From the NCBI GenBank assembly GCA_045124055.1, contig JBGVKZ010000055.1, forward strand, positions 62,001 to 126,000: a DNA stretch of 64,000 nt. The letters run 5' to 3'. Numbering within the stretch: the stretch's first letter is position 1; each line of letters opens with the position of its first letter. The notes under the pieces were generated by a model. That model worked only from the letters and a program-made list of their open reading frames with translations. It was not told the DNA's origin and made no database searches. The position numbers were made by a program, and so were the translations under genes. This DNA is from CALZKI01 sp045124055. Its GTDB lineage: Bacteria; Bacillota; Clostridia; Lachnospirales; Lachnospiraceae. Shown here in pieces: positions 7,831-13,697 of this stretch.

Positions 7831-7860
7831 ATTGTTTTACCTCCGCTTAAAATGTGATTT

Positions 7861-8043
7861 TTATTTGTTTAATTCGTTCCATCTGTATTCCGCTAAACAT
7901 TCCCATCTGTGAATAGCGTGGTCACTTGCTACATTCTTTGTGAATTTCTGTACATCATCCCAAAATGTTTCTTTGTTTGTCAGGGTGTTCAGCTTGTCTA
8001 TTTTGGAAAAATCTCTTTTTTCGATTGCTCTTCTATAATCCAT
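7861..8043 (-). CDS. Hypothetical protein, 60 aa
   Basis: A basic, helical 60-residue protein (MDYRRAIEKRDFSKIDKLNT) with GGAGG upstream. Not recognised. Confidence 0.6.
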   Translation of the reverse strand: MDYRRAIEKRDFSKIDKLNTLTNKETFWDDVQKFTKNVASDHAIHRWECLAEYRWNELNK

Positions 8044-8079
8044 AATATTTTCCTCCGCTTAAAATACATGTTTTATTTT

Positions 8080-8277
8080 TTAATCTTCGACGATTTCAAA
8101 ATCCTTTTCAAAACGATTATCAGAAAATAAATCTTCCTGTCCGATTTCGTTTGTTACTGTGTAACCCCACTCAAAGTCCGTTCTTGCTTTTGCGTGATAA
8201 ATATTTCCTCTTATAAAAAGTTTTACTGGCTGATGATTTTCGTAAATAGTCCAATCGGTTTTTGCTTTTACTTTCAT
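8080..8277 (-). CDS. Hypothetical small beta-barrel-like protein, 65 aa
   Basis: The start is set at 8277 (MKVKAKTDWTIYENHQPVKL) after GGAGGATTTAAGT. The short strand-turn pattern suggests an SH3-like or KOW-like fold, without a firm family match. Confidence 0.6.
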   Translation of the reverse strand: MKVKAKTDWTIYENHQPVKLFIRGNIYHAKARTDFEWGYTVTNEIGQEDLFSDNRFEKDFEIVED

Positions 8278-8279
8278 AC

Positions 8280-8570
8280 TTAAATCCTCCATGCCTTTTT
8301 TAAATCTCCATGATAAATTTTCCGTTTAACAATCAGTTCGCAATCATCATAGATTGCTTTCAGTTCTTCCAAAAGCGGTTTATATTCCGCTTCTGTTGCT
8401 TTCTTAGTAGTCCAGTAAAATTCCACGCTTGCTTCACTGTGTTGCCCTATCTGCATATAAGATAGGATATTTCCGTAGTTCACTGTTGCTTCTGGAAAGA
8501 AAGCCACTGTTTCGTACTCATGCGTAAATGGATTTTTTGCTTTTCTAAAAACAACCTTTACTTTTTCCAT
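8280..8570 (-). CDS. Hypothetical protein, 96 aa
   Basis: Starts MEKVKVVFRKAKNPFTHEYE with AAAGGAGG upstream. It has a repeated signature of small phage and plasmid proteins (VAFFPEATVNYGNILSYMQI, then LLEELKAIYDDCELIVK), but I cannot name the family. Preceded by the RNA element at 8595-8660. Confidence 0.65.
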   Translation of the reverse strand: MEKVKVVFRKAKNPFTHEYETVAFFPEATVNYGNILSYMQIGQHSEASVEFYWTTKKATEAEYKPLLEELKAIYDDCELIVKRKIYHGDLKKAWRI

Positions 8571-8594
8571 CTTCGTTTCCTCCTTTGTTATGTT

Positions 8595-8660
8595 GTTTGA
8601 AAACTCAAGTCAGGAGCGGACAGCGGTTATTTTGTCCGCTCCATCCTTCAACTTTCAAAC
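8595..8660 (-). ncRNA. Structured intergenic RNA, motif A copy 2
   Basis: On the minus strand: outer stem GUUUGAAA/UUUCAAAC, internal strand UUGAAGGAU, 10-bp GC stem GGAGCGGACA/UGUCCGCUCC, internal strand CUUGAGU. Same plan as 6404, 9833 and 12903. Confidence 0.6.
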
Positions 8661-8676
8661 TGTATATTGTTATGTG

Positions 8677-9177
8677 TTATCCTTCAAAATCATAAGGCAC
8701 GTTGCATTTAATGTCCGTCAGGACATAATCCCAAGAAGTTCCCCAATGAGTTACACCCCATACATACATATCGAGGGCATCATTGTAAAAAACGATTTCT
8801 CCAGCTTCTTTCAGAATTTTCGCTCCATTACCATCTACAATGTAATACTGGTAGATTTCTGCGTTATAAGCGTTTTCCTGTTCTTCTTCCAGTTCGTTGA
8901 TTTTTTCCTGCAATTCGTCAATTTTTTCCGTGTGTTCGTCATTCTCATTGTCCAGCATCAGTTCTTCGATTTCTTCTTGCAGTTCTTCGATTTCTTCCGA
9001 ATGGTCTACAAAACCGCTTTCCTGCTCCCAGTAACCGATATCAATAGTTTTCTGGATAATGTCATTGTTCATGACTGCATCGAAAGCCTTTGCAAGTGTG
9101 CGATAGTCAACGTATCCATGCTCCTGTCCGTATTCGCTGACCTCATTTCCGTAAAAATATTTTCCGTGTACAAACAT
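8677..9177 (-). CDS. Coiled-coil hypothetical protein, 166 aa
   Basis: Residues ~65-110 are a strong Glu/Leu/Ile heptad region (EEIEELQEEIEELMLDNEND and so on), predicting a coiled coil and dimerisation. The flanking parts are Tyr/Asp-rich. Start after GGAGCGAATAAAA. Function unknown. Confidence 0.65.
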   Translation of the reverse strand: MFVHGKYFYGNEVSEYGQEHGYVDYRTLAKAFDAVMNNDIIQKTIDIGYWEQESGFVDHSEEIEELQEEIEELMLDNENDEHTEKIDELQEKINELEEEQENAYNAEIYQYYIVDGNGAKILKEAGEIVFYNDALDMYVWGVTHWGTSWDYVLTDIKCNVPYDFEG

Positions 9178-9204
9178 TTTTATTCGCTCCTTTTCTTATA
9201 ACTT

Positions 9205-9285
9205 TTAGTTTTGGATTTCCCAACACCAGCCCCGAAGGGCTGAACGCTTGCAACCTAATGGGCTATTTATAGTGATTGCAACCAC
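9205..9285 (-). other. Structured spacer with UUCG-capped hairpin
   Basis: Between 9288-9467 and 8677-9177. On the minus strand there is CAGCCC-UUCG-GGGCUG (9227-9242) and a direct repeat GGTTGCAA at 9248-9255 and 9276-9283. It does not fit the hammerhead or motif A pattern. Probably another folded RNA, class unknown. Confidence 0.4.
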
Positions 9286-9287
9286 TT

Positions 9288-9467
9288 TTAATAATCTTCC
9301 AGCTTGACGGACATATAGGCTTGACCATTTTCATTTACGTCCATATAGAAATTTTCCACTGTTCTGTCTGCTAGTTTTAGATAGCTTTCACGTTCAAGAA
9401 CTTTTCCATTGACTACAAAATCTCCGAAACTGTCAAGACTTGTCAAAACCAACTCTTTTAGTAACAT
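9288..9467 (-). CDS. Hypothetical protein, 59 aa
   Basis: The start is set at 9467 (MLLKELVLTSLDSFGDFVV) after AAAGGGAGTGTTTACC; an upstream in-frame start at 9515 overlaps the -10 promoter element and is excluded. First gene after the promoter at 9514. Function unknown. Confidence 0.65.
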   Translation of the reverse strand: MLLKELVLTSLDSFGDFVVNGKVLERESYLKLADRTVENFYMDVNENGQAYMSVKLEDY

Positions 9468-9513
9468 GGTAAACACTCCCTTTGCTGTTTTGGTATTTCC
9501 TATCGTCAAGACC

Positions 9514-9542
9514 ATTGTAACCTATGTTTTATACGTTGTCAA
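9514..9542 (-). promoter_or_regulatory. Sigma-A-type promoter
   Basis: On the minus strand TTGACA, 17 bp, TACAAT, just before 9288-9467. It gives an internal start within the long leftward array. Confidence 0.75.
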
Positions 9543-9580
9543 GTATTTTTTATATGACCTTCCAGAAATTTTTCCGACTA

Positions 9581-9790
9581 TCAATCAATAGACTTTCCGA
9601 TAGCGTTCATGGTAATTTCACGAAAGAACGTATTTTTAGGAATGTTATTTTCCATGCAGTATGCGTCAATTGCTTCTAGTTCAGAGATTTTGAAACATAC
9701 TGTTTGATACTTAAAATTCCGTTCTTTATAACGCTTTCTGGCTTTCTTATTACATTCTAGTTGGTTCTTTTCTCTTGTTGTCATAGTCAT
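9581..9790 (-). CDS. Ribbon-helix-helix-type DNA-binding protein, 69 aa
   Basis: A basic N-terminus (residues 1-25) is followed by a strand (YQTVCFKIS), helix (ELEAIDAYCMENN), turn (IPKN) and helix (TFFREITMNAIG), the order of Arc/CopG-family repressors. These dimerise and insert a two-stranded sheet into the DNA major groove. The next promoter, at 9514, lies immediately downstream, so local autoregulation is possible. The fold is inferred by pattern. Confidence 0.6.
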   Translation of the reverse strand: MTMTTREKNQLECNKKARKRYKERNFKYQTVCFKISELEAIDAYCMENNIPKNTFFREITMNAIGKSID

Positions 9791-9832
9791 GACAATTTTC
9801 CTCCGTTTCTTCCTTTTCTTTTTATTTTGAGT

Positions 9833-9896
9833 ATTTGAAAACTCAATATCATGCAGGAATGTTGTTCACTCCTGCACAATGGTTCAATTTTCAAAT
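9833..9896 (-). ncRNA. Structured intergenic RNA, motif A copy 3
   Basis: On the minus strand: outer stem AUUUGAAAA/UUUUCAAAU (9 bp), internal strand UUGAACCAUUG, stem UGCAGGA/UCCUGCA, internal strand AUAUUGAG. It lies between the stop of 9907-10266 and the ribosome site of 9581-9790. Confidence 0.6.
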
Positions 9897-9906
9897 GATT
9901 TTCCGT

Positions 9907-10266
9907 TCAGATACCTAAATACCATTCGATATCAAACGCTTCTTCGACTGCAATGTTTCCCCACAAGTCAACACACGCCATAAGCCTATCTTCGTTATAC
10001 AAACGTTCTTCATAAGCTGTCATGGCACGGACTTTTTCTCCGTTGAAAGTTGCCTGTTCGTTTTCCATCAGAGAATAGCCCAACAAATCCGCTTGCTTTT
10101 CCGCTTCTCTGGTCAATGCGTAGTGTTCATGCGTTTTGTGGTCTACATGGATACAATAATATTTTCCATCTGTTGCAATCTGTCCAGCGGTATGAGTATC
10201 GAAAATGGAACGCACCTTATTTTCCAACGGCATCTTACCAAAATGATTATTGAATTTTACCATCAT
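9907..10266 (-). CDS. Hypothetical protein, 119 aa
   Basis: The start is set at 10266 (MMVKFNNHFGKMPLENKVRS), with AAGGA upstream; a longer in-frame ORF would run through the folded RNA at 10291-10369. Mixed alpha/beta, acidic C-terminus. No family recognised. Confidence 0.65.
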   Translation of the reverse strand: MMVKFNNHFGKMPLENKVRSIFDTHTAGQIATDGKYYCIHVDHKTHEHYALTREAEKQADLLGYSLMENEQATFNGEKVRAMTAYEERLYNEDRLMACVDLWGNIAVEEAFDIEWYLGI

Positions 10267-10290
10267 TTTTATCATTCCTTTTCTTTTTAT

Positions 10291-10369
10291 AGCATATCGG
10301 ATACTTTGGATTTTCCGATGTAGCTTTAACGGAAAGCGGTTAAACTTTCCGCCCATCAGCTTTTATGCT
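10291..10369 (-). ncRNA. Structured intergenic RNA, motif B copy 1
   Basis: On the minus strand: outer AGCAUA/UAUGCU, sequence CUGAUGG, hairpin CGGAAAG/CUUUCCG, UUAAAGC, then stem AUCGGA/UCCGAU capped by the 12-nt loop AAAUCCAAAGUA. The same order and a near-identical loop occur at 11944-12019. It resembles a hammerhead layout but lacks the GAAA and cleavage-site residues. Confidence 0.45.
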
Positions 10370-10560
10370 TTGAGTTCTTCCATATTGATTTCTTTTCCTC
10401 TTTTAGTCCAATAAGTTACAGTAATTTCGTAACCTTCTGCTTCTGGAAATTTTTCTTTGAATACTCCGTAGACTTCCTTTAACTTCCGTTCGTTTACAAT
10501 GCTTCTTTCGTGAGTAGCAAAGAAATGTTGTCCGTTTAGAGATACATTGATTTCATACAT
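10363..10560 (-). CDS. Hypothetical protein, 65 aa
   Basis: Starts MYEINVSLNGQHFFATHERS; beta-strand then helix (ERKLKEVYGVFKEKFP) then strand (YEITVTYWTKRG), a compact alpha/beta domain. AGGAGG upstream. The stop codon lies inside the RNA element at 10291-10369. Function unknown. Confidence 0.65.
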   Translation of the reverse strand: MYEINVSLNGQHFFATHERSIVNERKLKEVYGVFKEKFPEAEGYEITVTYWTKRGKEINMEELKA

Positions 10561-10574
10561 GGTTTTCGTCCTCC

Positions 10575-10781
10575 TTAATTATCCTCTAATTCAATGCCCA
10601 CACTTTCCAGAATTTCTTTTTCTTCTGTTTTGTTAAAATAGTGGATAGCATAGAGAAGCTCTTTTGCCACGCTTGCCAATTCTTCCTTGCTCATTTTCCA
10701 ATAGTTATTTGCAATAAAATCATAAGCGTGGTTAGGATTGTTTTTCAAAACCTCTACAAATTCCATCATGATATCTTCCAT
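10575..10781 (-). CDS. Hypothetical helical protein, 68 aa
   Basis: Starts MEDIMMEFVEVLKNNPNHAY; all-helical by residue pattern. AAGGAGAG upstream. Four-helix small proteins like this are common in phage early regions; no function can be given. Confidence 0.6.
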   Translation of the reverse strand: MEDIMMEFVEVLKNNPNHAYDFIANNYWKMSKEELASVAKELLYAIHYFNKTEEKEILESVGIELEDN

Positions 10782-10810
10782 TGTTATTCTCTCCTTTTAT
10801 CCTTTTATTT

Positions 10811-10909
10811 CACGGATTTTTAATCCGTGTTTTTGCGTTTTGGCTTTAGGGATTGTGACCTTCTGCCTGTCCGCATTACCAAGGGGAAATATTCCCCTTG
10901 TCACTCTGC
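10811..10909 (-). other. Structured spacer with two hairpins
   Basis: The gap between 10911-11048 and 10575-10781. It has CAAGGGGAA/UUCCCCUUG (10880-10900) and CACGGAUU/AAUCCGUG (10811-10829). The first hairpin is flanked by GUGA and GUAA, as in motif B, but the rest does not align well enough to call it. Confidence 0.4.
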
Positions 10910-10910
10910 G

Positions 10911-11048
10911 TTAATATCCTTCGTCATACTCTGGCTCGTAATCATCTTCCACTTCACATGGGGCATATCCGTCATTCCATCCGTAATGACAGCAAGGAAA
11001 ATCTTCGTTTTCTTCCTTCCAATGGTATGGACAATCTACACATTTCAT
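10911..11048 (-). CDS. Small cysteine/acidic protein, 45 aa
   Basis: A 45-residue ORF starting MKCVDCPYHWKEENEDFPCC. CxxC at residues 3-6 and CC at 19-20 with nearby histidines suggest a small zinc site; the tail is very acidic. GGAGG upstream. Function unknown. Confidence 0.6.
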   Translation of the reverse strand: MKCVDCPYHWKEENEDFPCCHYGWNDGYAPCEVEDDYEPEYDEGY

Positions 11049-11064
11049 GGCGTTTTCCTCCGTG

Positions 11065-11463
11065 TTATTCTGCAATTGCAATCAATTTGCAGTTGTTATA
11101 ATTGGTTTTCTGTCCGTCTGCAAAATAGATATAGTTGGCTTGCCATCTTCCGTATCTGTCATAAAATGGTCTGATAGCCTTTACGATACCAGTGTATCCG
11201 ATAGGCATTTTTCTACCTTTGAAAACTTCGGCTGTATCACCTTCTAGGATTTCTCCGTTATAATGTTTCCATGCTTTACGGATAGTTTCATTGATAGGCA
11301 GATACCGCAAAATCTGAATTTCTTCATCATCTAACAGTCTATCATTATCGATATCCCAAACAATTTTTGAAAATGACTCTTTCGTATCAGGATTGAAAAA
11401 ATATCCTACACAAACACCGCCGTTATCCTCTGCGACTTTGTAAAAACCATTATAGTTTTCCAT
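11065..11463 (-). CDS. Hypothetical protein with KOW-like C-terminal domain, 132 aa
   Basis: Residues ~75-130 contain GDTAEVFKGRKMPIGYTGIV followed by strands and ADGQKTNYNNCKL, a pattern seen in small KOW/SH3-like phage proteins. Its mRNA would begin at the cleavage site of the hammerhead ribozyme at 11496-11564, about 38 nt before the ATG. Role unknown. Confidence 0.65.
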   Translation of the reverse strand: MENYNGFYKVAEDNGGVCVGYFFNPDTKESFSKIVWDIDNDRLLDDEEIQILRYLPINETIRKAWKHYNGEILEGDTAEVFKGRKMPIGYTGIVKAIRPFYDRYGRWQANYIYFADGQKTNYNNCKLIAIAE

Positions 11464-11495
11464 ATATCATTCTCCTTTTACCTTTTTATGTGGTT

Positions 11496-11564
11496 TTCCA
11501 CGACACAGAGAATGTAAATTCTCTGTGTTTCGGCTAGTAACCATCTAGTCCTCATCAGGTGGAA
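11496..11564 (-). ncRNA. Hammerhead ribozyme 1
   Basis: On the minus strand in order: stem I 5' UUCCAC; core CUGAUGA (11552-11558); stem II GGaCUAG/CUAGCC; core GAAA; stem III CACAGAGAAU/AUUCUCUGUG; cleavage triplet GUC (C at 11502); stem I 3' GUGGAA. All conserved core residues are present and all three stems pair. It begins one nt after the stop of 11566-11916. Confidence 0.9.
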
Positions 11565-11565
11565 T

Positions 11566-11916
11566 TTAAATTTTGTCCAGTTCTACAAGAAAATTTTCTC
11601 TGTTTTCGTCAAGTTTTGCTTTTGTTGCTTCATAGCTTTCATTCCATTGATTTTCGATAATTTCCTTAGCGATTGCGTCATACTTTTCCAGAATTTCATC
11701 AGGTACACGATATCCAGCCATATTGCGGTATCCTGTAGTGATTGCGATATCTCTTGCATAATCGCAATAAATATCGCAGTTCCAGCCATAAACACCGCTG
11801 TTATAATATTGCGGTTCTTCATGGTAGAAAATGTTCTGCAAGTCACAATATCCAGCACGGAAAACCTTTTTCCAGTTGTTGCGGATATTCTTCATGGTGG
11901 TACGCTGTTTACTCAT
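11566..11916 (-). CDS. Hypothetical protein, 116 aa
   Basis: The start is set at 11916 (MSKQRTTMKNIRNNWKKVF) after AAAGGAAGGTGTTTATC. Tyr/Asn/Cys-rich middle, helical acidic C-terminus. Followed directly by hammerhead ribozyme 1 and preceded by motif B copy 2. No family recognised. Confidence 0.65.
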   Translation of the reverse strand: MSKQRTTMKNIRNNWKKVFRAGYCDLQNIFYHEEPQYYNSGVYGWNCDIYCDYARDIAITTGYRNMAGYRVPDEILEKYDAIAKEIIENQWNESYEATKAKLDENRENFLVELDKI

Positions 11917-11943
11917 GATAAACACCTTCCTTTTACCTTTTTA

Positions 11944-12019
11944 TAAACCGCCCAATACTTTGAATGTTTGGAGTGTCGGTTTACATGGGAATTTATTCCC
12001 ATGTCATCACCTGTCGGCT
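11944..12019 (-). ncRNA. Structured intergenic RNA, motif B copy 2
   Basis: On the minus strand: GUGAUGA, hairpin CAUGGGAAU/AUUCCCAUG, then UAAACCG pairing with CGGUUUA around an inner CCAA/UUGG stem with the 12-nt loop ACAUUCAAAGUA. Compare motif B copy 1, loop AAAUCCAAAGUA. It lies between two genes. Confidence 0.45.
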
Positions 12020-12020
12020 T

Positions 12021-12134
12021 TTAACTCCATGCAATGAGCATGTAAATTAACAGATACTCCATTGCTACAATTGCAAGAACTCCAGCAATTTTCACAATGA
12101 TTTCTTTTGCTGTCTTTTTGCGTTTCCAGTTCAT
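12021..12134 (-). CDS. Small membrane protein, 37 aa
   Basis: Begins MNWKRKKTAKEIIVKIAGVL: a basic head, then a hydrophobic helix of about 22 residues to the end. AAGGAAGG precedes the ATG. One membrane span, N-terminus probably inside. Function unknown. Confidence 0.6.
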   Translation of the reverse strand: MNWKRKKTAKEIIVKIAGVLAIVAMEYLLIYMLIAWS

Positions 12135-12150
12135 TGTATAACCTTCCTTT

Positions 12151-12477
12151 TTATAAATAGTTTGCTGTAAATGTTTCGCTGATTTTTTCATAGCTTGCAA
12201 GGATAGGACAATTATTTTTGATATAGTCCTCAATTCCTGCATTTAATGCGCAAAAAATTGCGTCTGCGTTGTATTTATCGGCTTTTTCATTGTAGCCCCA
12301 CATTTTCATACAAAATTGTACAGCTTCGTGTACAACTTCGTTTTTTTGGAATTGCATAGGCGAAAGATTATACGCCTTTTTGAAAATATGAGCATGAGAA
12401 AATGCAAGATTATATGCGATTTTTTGCTCTGCTGTGCAAACATTCAACGAAACATTTTTGATTTTATGATATTTCAT
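12151..12477 (-). CDS. Hypothetical helical protein, 108 aa
   Basis: Starts MKYHKIKNVSLNVCTAEQKI; largely helical (ALNAGIEDYIKNN near the C-terminus). Begins about 27 nt after the cleavage site of hammerhead ribozyme 2, with AAGGAAG as ribosome site. Function unknown. Confidence 0.65.
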   Translation of the reverse strand: MKYHKIKNVSLNVCTAEQKIAYNLAFSHAHIFKKAYNLSPMQFQKNEVVHEAVQFCMKMWGYNEKADKYNADAIFCALNAGIEDYIKNNCPILASYEKISETFTANYL

Positions 12478-12498
12478 AAATACACTTCCTTTTCTTTT

Positions 12499-12562
12499 AA
12501 TCTGGACAACCGCATTTTTTGCGGTTGTTTCGTCTTAATTTTCAAAGACTCATCAGCAGATT
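12499..12562 (-). ncRNA. Hammerhead ribozyme 2
   Basis: On the minus strand: stem I AAUCUG; CUGAUGA (12550-12556); stem II GUCUU/AAGAC with loop UGAAAAUU; GAAA; stem III CAACCGCA/UGCGGUUG; cleavage at GUC (C at 12505); stem I 3' CAGAUU. Every stem differs in sequence from ribozymes 1 and 3 but pairs fully. Starts 2 nt after a stop codon. Confidence 0.93.
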
Positions 12563-12564
12563 TT

Positions 12565-12870
12565 TTAAATGTTATAGAATACTTCTTCACTGTAGTAGTC
12601 TGCCATATCGACCGCCACTGTGTAGCGGTCTGCAACACTGAACTTATAGCCAAAATCTCTAAAATAGTGGTTGCTTGCCTCAGTTGCTACATGATAAAAA
12701 GCGTCAACGGCTTTTTCTGCATCGTAGATACCTTTTGCAACTTTCTTTTTCAAGTTTGCAATGATGGGGGATATCATAGATCTGTATAAATCGCCGTCAT
12801 TGGTTGCATAAAGGAATAATTCACGGCTTTCCTCTGTTTCATGGTAGACCATATTTTTTGTGCGTTTCAT
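12565..12870 (-). CDS. Hypothetical helical protein, 101 aa
   Basis: Starts MKRTKNMVYHETEESRELFL; helical, with aromatic residues in the C-terminal half. GGGAGAG upstream. Flanked by motif A copy 4 upstream and hammerhead ribozyme 2 downstream. No family recognised. Confidence 0.65.
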   Translation of the reverse strand: MKRTKNMVYHETEESRELFLYATNDGDLYRSMISPIIANLKKKVAKGIYDAEKAVDAFYHVATEASNHYFRDFGYKFSVADRYTVAVDMADYYSEEVFYNI

Positions 12871-12902
12871 GGTTGTTCTCTCCCTTTACTTTTTATTTTT
12901 GA

Positions 12903-12960
12903 GTTTAGTGCTCAATGCTGGACACGATTTTTTATCATGTCCAGAGGTTCAACACTAAAC
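12903..12960 (-). ncRNA. Structured intergenic RNA, motif A copy 4
   Basis: On the minus strand: outer stem GUUUAGUG/CACUAAAC, internal strand UUGAACCU, 11-bp stem CUGGACAUGAU/AUCGUGUCCAG, internal strand AUUGAG. Same plan as 6404, 8595 and 9833. Confidence 0.6.
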
Positions 12961-12977
12961 AAATATAACTTTAATTG

Positions 12978-13199
12978 TTAATGCTTTTCTGTGATTGCGT
13001 CATACCATACAATTGTATCTAGTGCATTATTGACTTTCTGCACGTTCTCAGGGGATAGCAGAATTTCAAAATGTACCATGTTACCACATGCGGAAGGTTC
13101 ATGCTTGATATCGTTTTCATAAAGCCAATTGCGGAAAGCGTCTGCACGTTTGATATTTTCGGCGGTATTGTATGGAATTTCTATGTTGTACCATTTCAT
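12978..13199 (-). CDS. Hypothetical protein, 73 aa
   Basis: The start is set at 13199 (MKWYNIEIPYNTAENIKRAD) after AAAGGAATGATAAAA. Small alpha/beta protein. Its mRNA would start at the cut of hammerhead ribozyme 3. Function unknown. Confidence 0.65.
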   Translation of the reverse strand: MKWYNIEIPYNTAENIKRADAFRNWLYENDIKHEPSACGNMVHFEILLSPENVQKVNNALDTIVWYDAITEKH

Positions 13200-13229
13200 T
13201 TTTATCATTCCTTTTCTTTTTATTGGGAT

Positions 13230-13288
13230 AATCCCGACGCCCTTTTTTGGGCGTTTCGTCGCAATTTTCAGCGACTCATCAGGGGATT
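13230..13288 (-). ncRNA. Hammerhead ribozyme 3
   Basis: On the minus strand: stem I AAUCCC; CUGAUGA (13276-13282); stem II GUCGC/GCGAC with loop UGAAAAUU; GAAA; stem III CGCCC/GGGCG with an A-rich loop; cleavage at GUC (C at 13236); stem I 3' GGGAUU. It begins 2 nt after the stop codon of 13290-13583. Confidence 0.93.
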
Positions 13289-13289
13289 T

Positions 13290-13583
13290 TTAAAAGCGTG
13301 TACCGATATAATATCCTAAGTAAATCAACGCCGTTTCAATATCATAATCTTTTTTACTGTTTGTAAATGCAATTTCTTCATGGTCTTTACTTAGTACCCA
13401 AACAACAAAACCGAAATAATTATCATATTCCAAAGTCATTTTAAAGGGGAAATGTTCATAATCTTTTATGACGATTATATAATCATTGCCATGCTTTTTA
13501 ATACTGATATCGGATTTTGTAAAGCATGTGTTTTCGGCTTGTAGTTTGTCAAAAAGTATCTGTTTCATTTTTTGCGTTGTCAT
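13290..13583 (-). CDS. Hypothetical protein, 97 aa
   Basis: First gene of the leftward array after the promoter at 13635. Starts MTTQKMKQILFDKLQAENTC with AAGAGG upstream. N-terminal helix, then strand-rich middle. No family recognised. Confidence 0.65.
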   Translation of the reverse strand: MTTQKMKQILFDKLQAENTCFTKSDISIKKHGNDYIIVIKDYEHFPFKMTLEYDNYFGFVVWVLSKDHEEIAFTNSKKDYDIETALIYLGYYIGTRF

Positions 13584-13634
13584 GACTACAACCTCTTTTC
13601 TTTTATCTTTTTTGTATTTCTATCTTTCACCTAG

Positions 13635-13664
13635 ATTATAACCTAGGTAAAAAATAGCTGTCAA
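13635..13664 (-). promoter_or_regulatory. Main leftward early promoter with overlapping inverted repeat
   Basis: On the minus strand TTGACA, 18 bp, TATAAT. The -10 box is bracketed by CCTAG and CTAGG, a probable operator for a repressor. It drives the ribozyme-rich gene array. Confidence 0.8.
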
Positions 13665-13697
13665 ATAGTTTGACTATGCAAATATTTTAGTAAAAAG

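Noticed and set aside
10323..10369. Fourth hammerhead at CUGAUGG (motif B copy 1)
   Set aside because: A9 is G, GAAA is UAAA, and no NUH cleavage site lies between stem III and stem I. Kept only as motif B.
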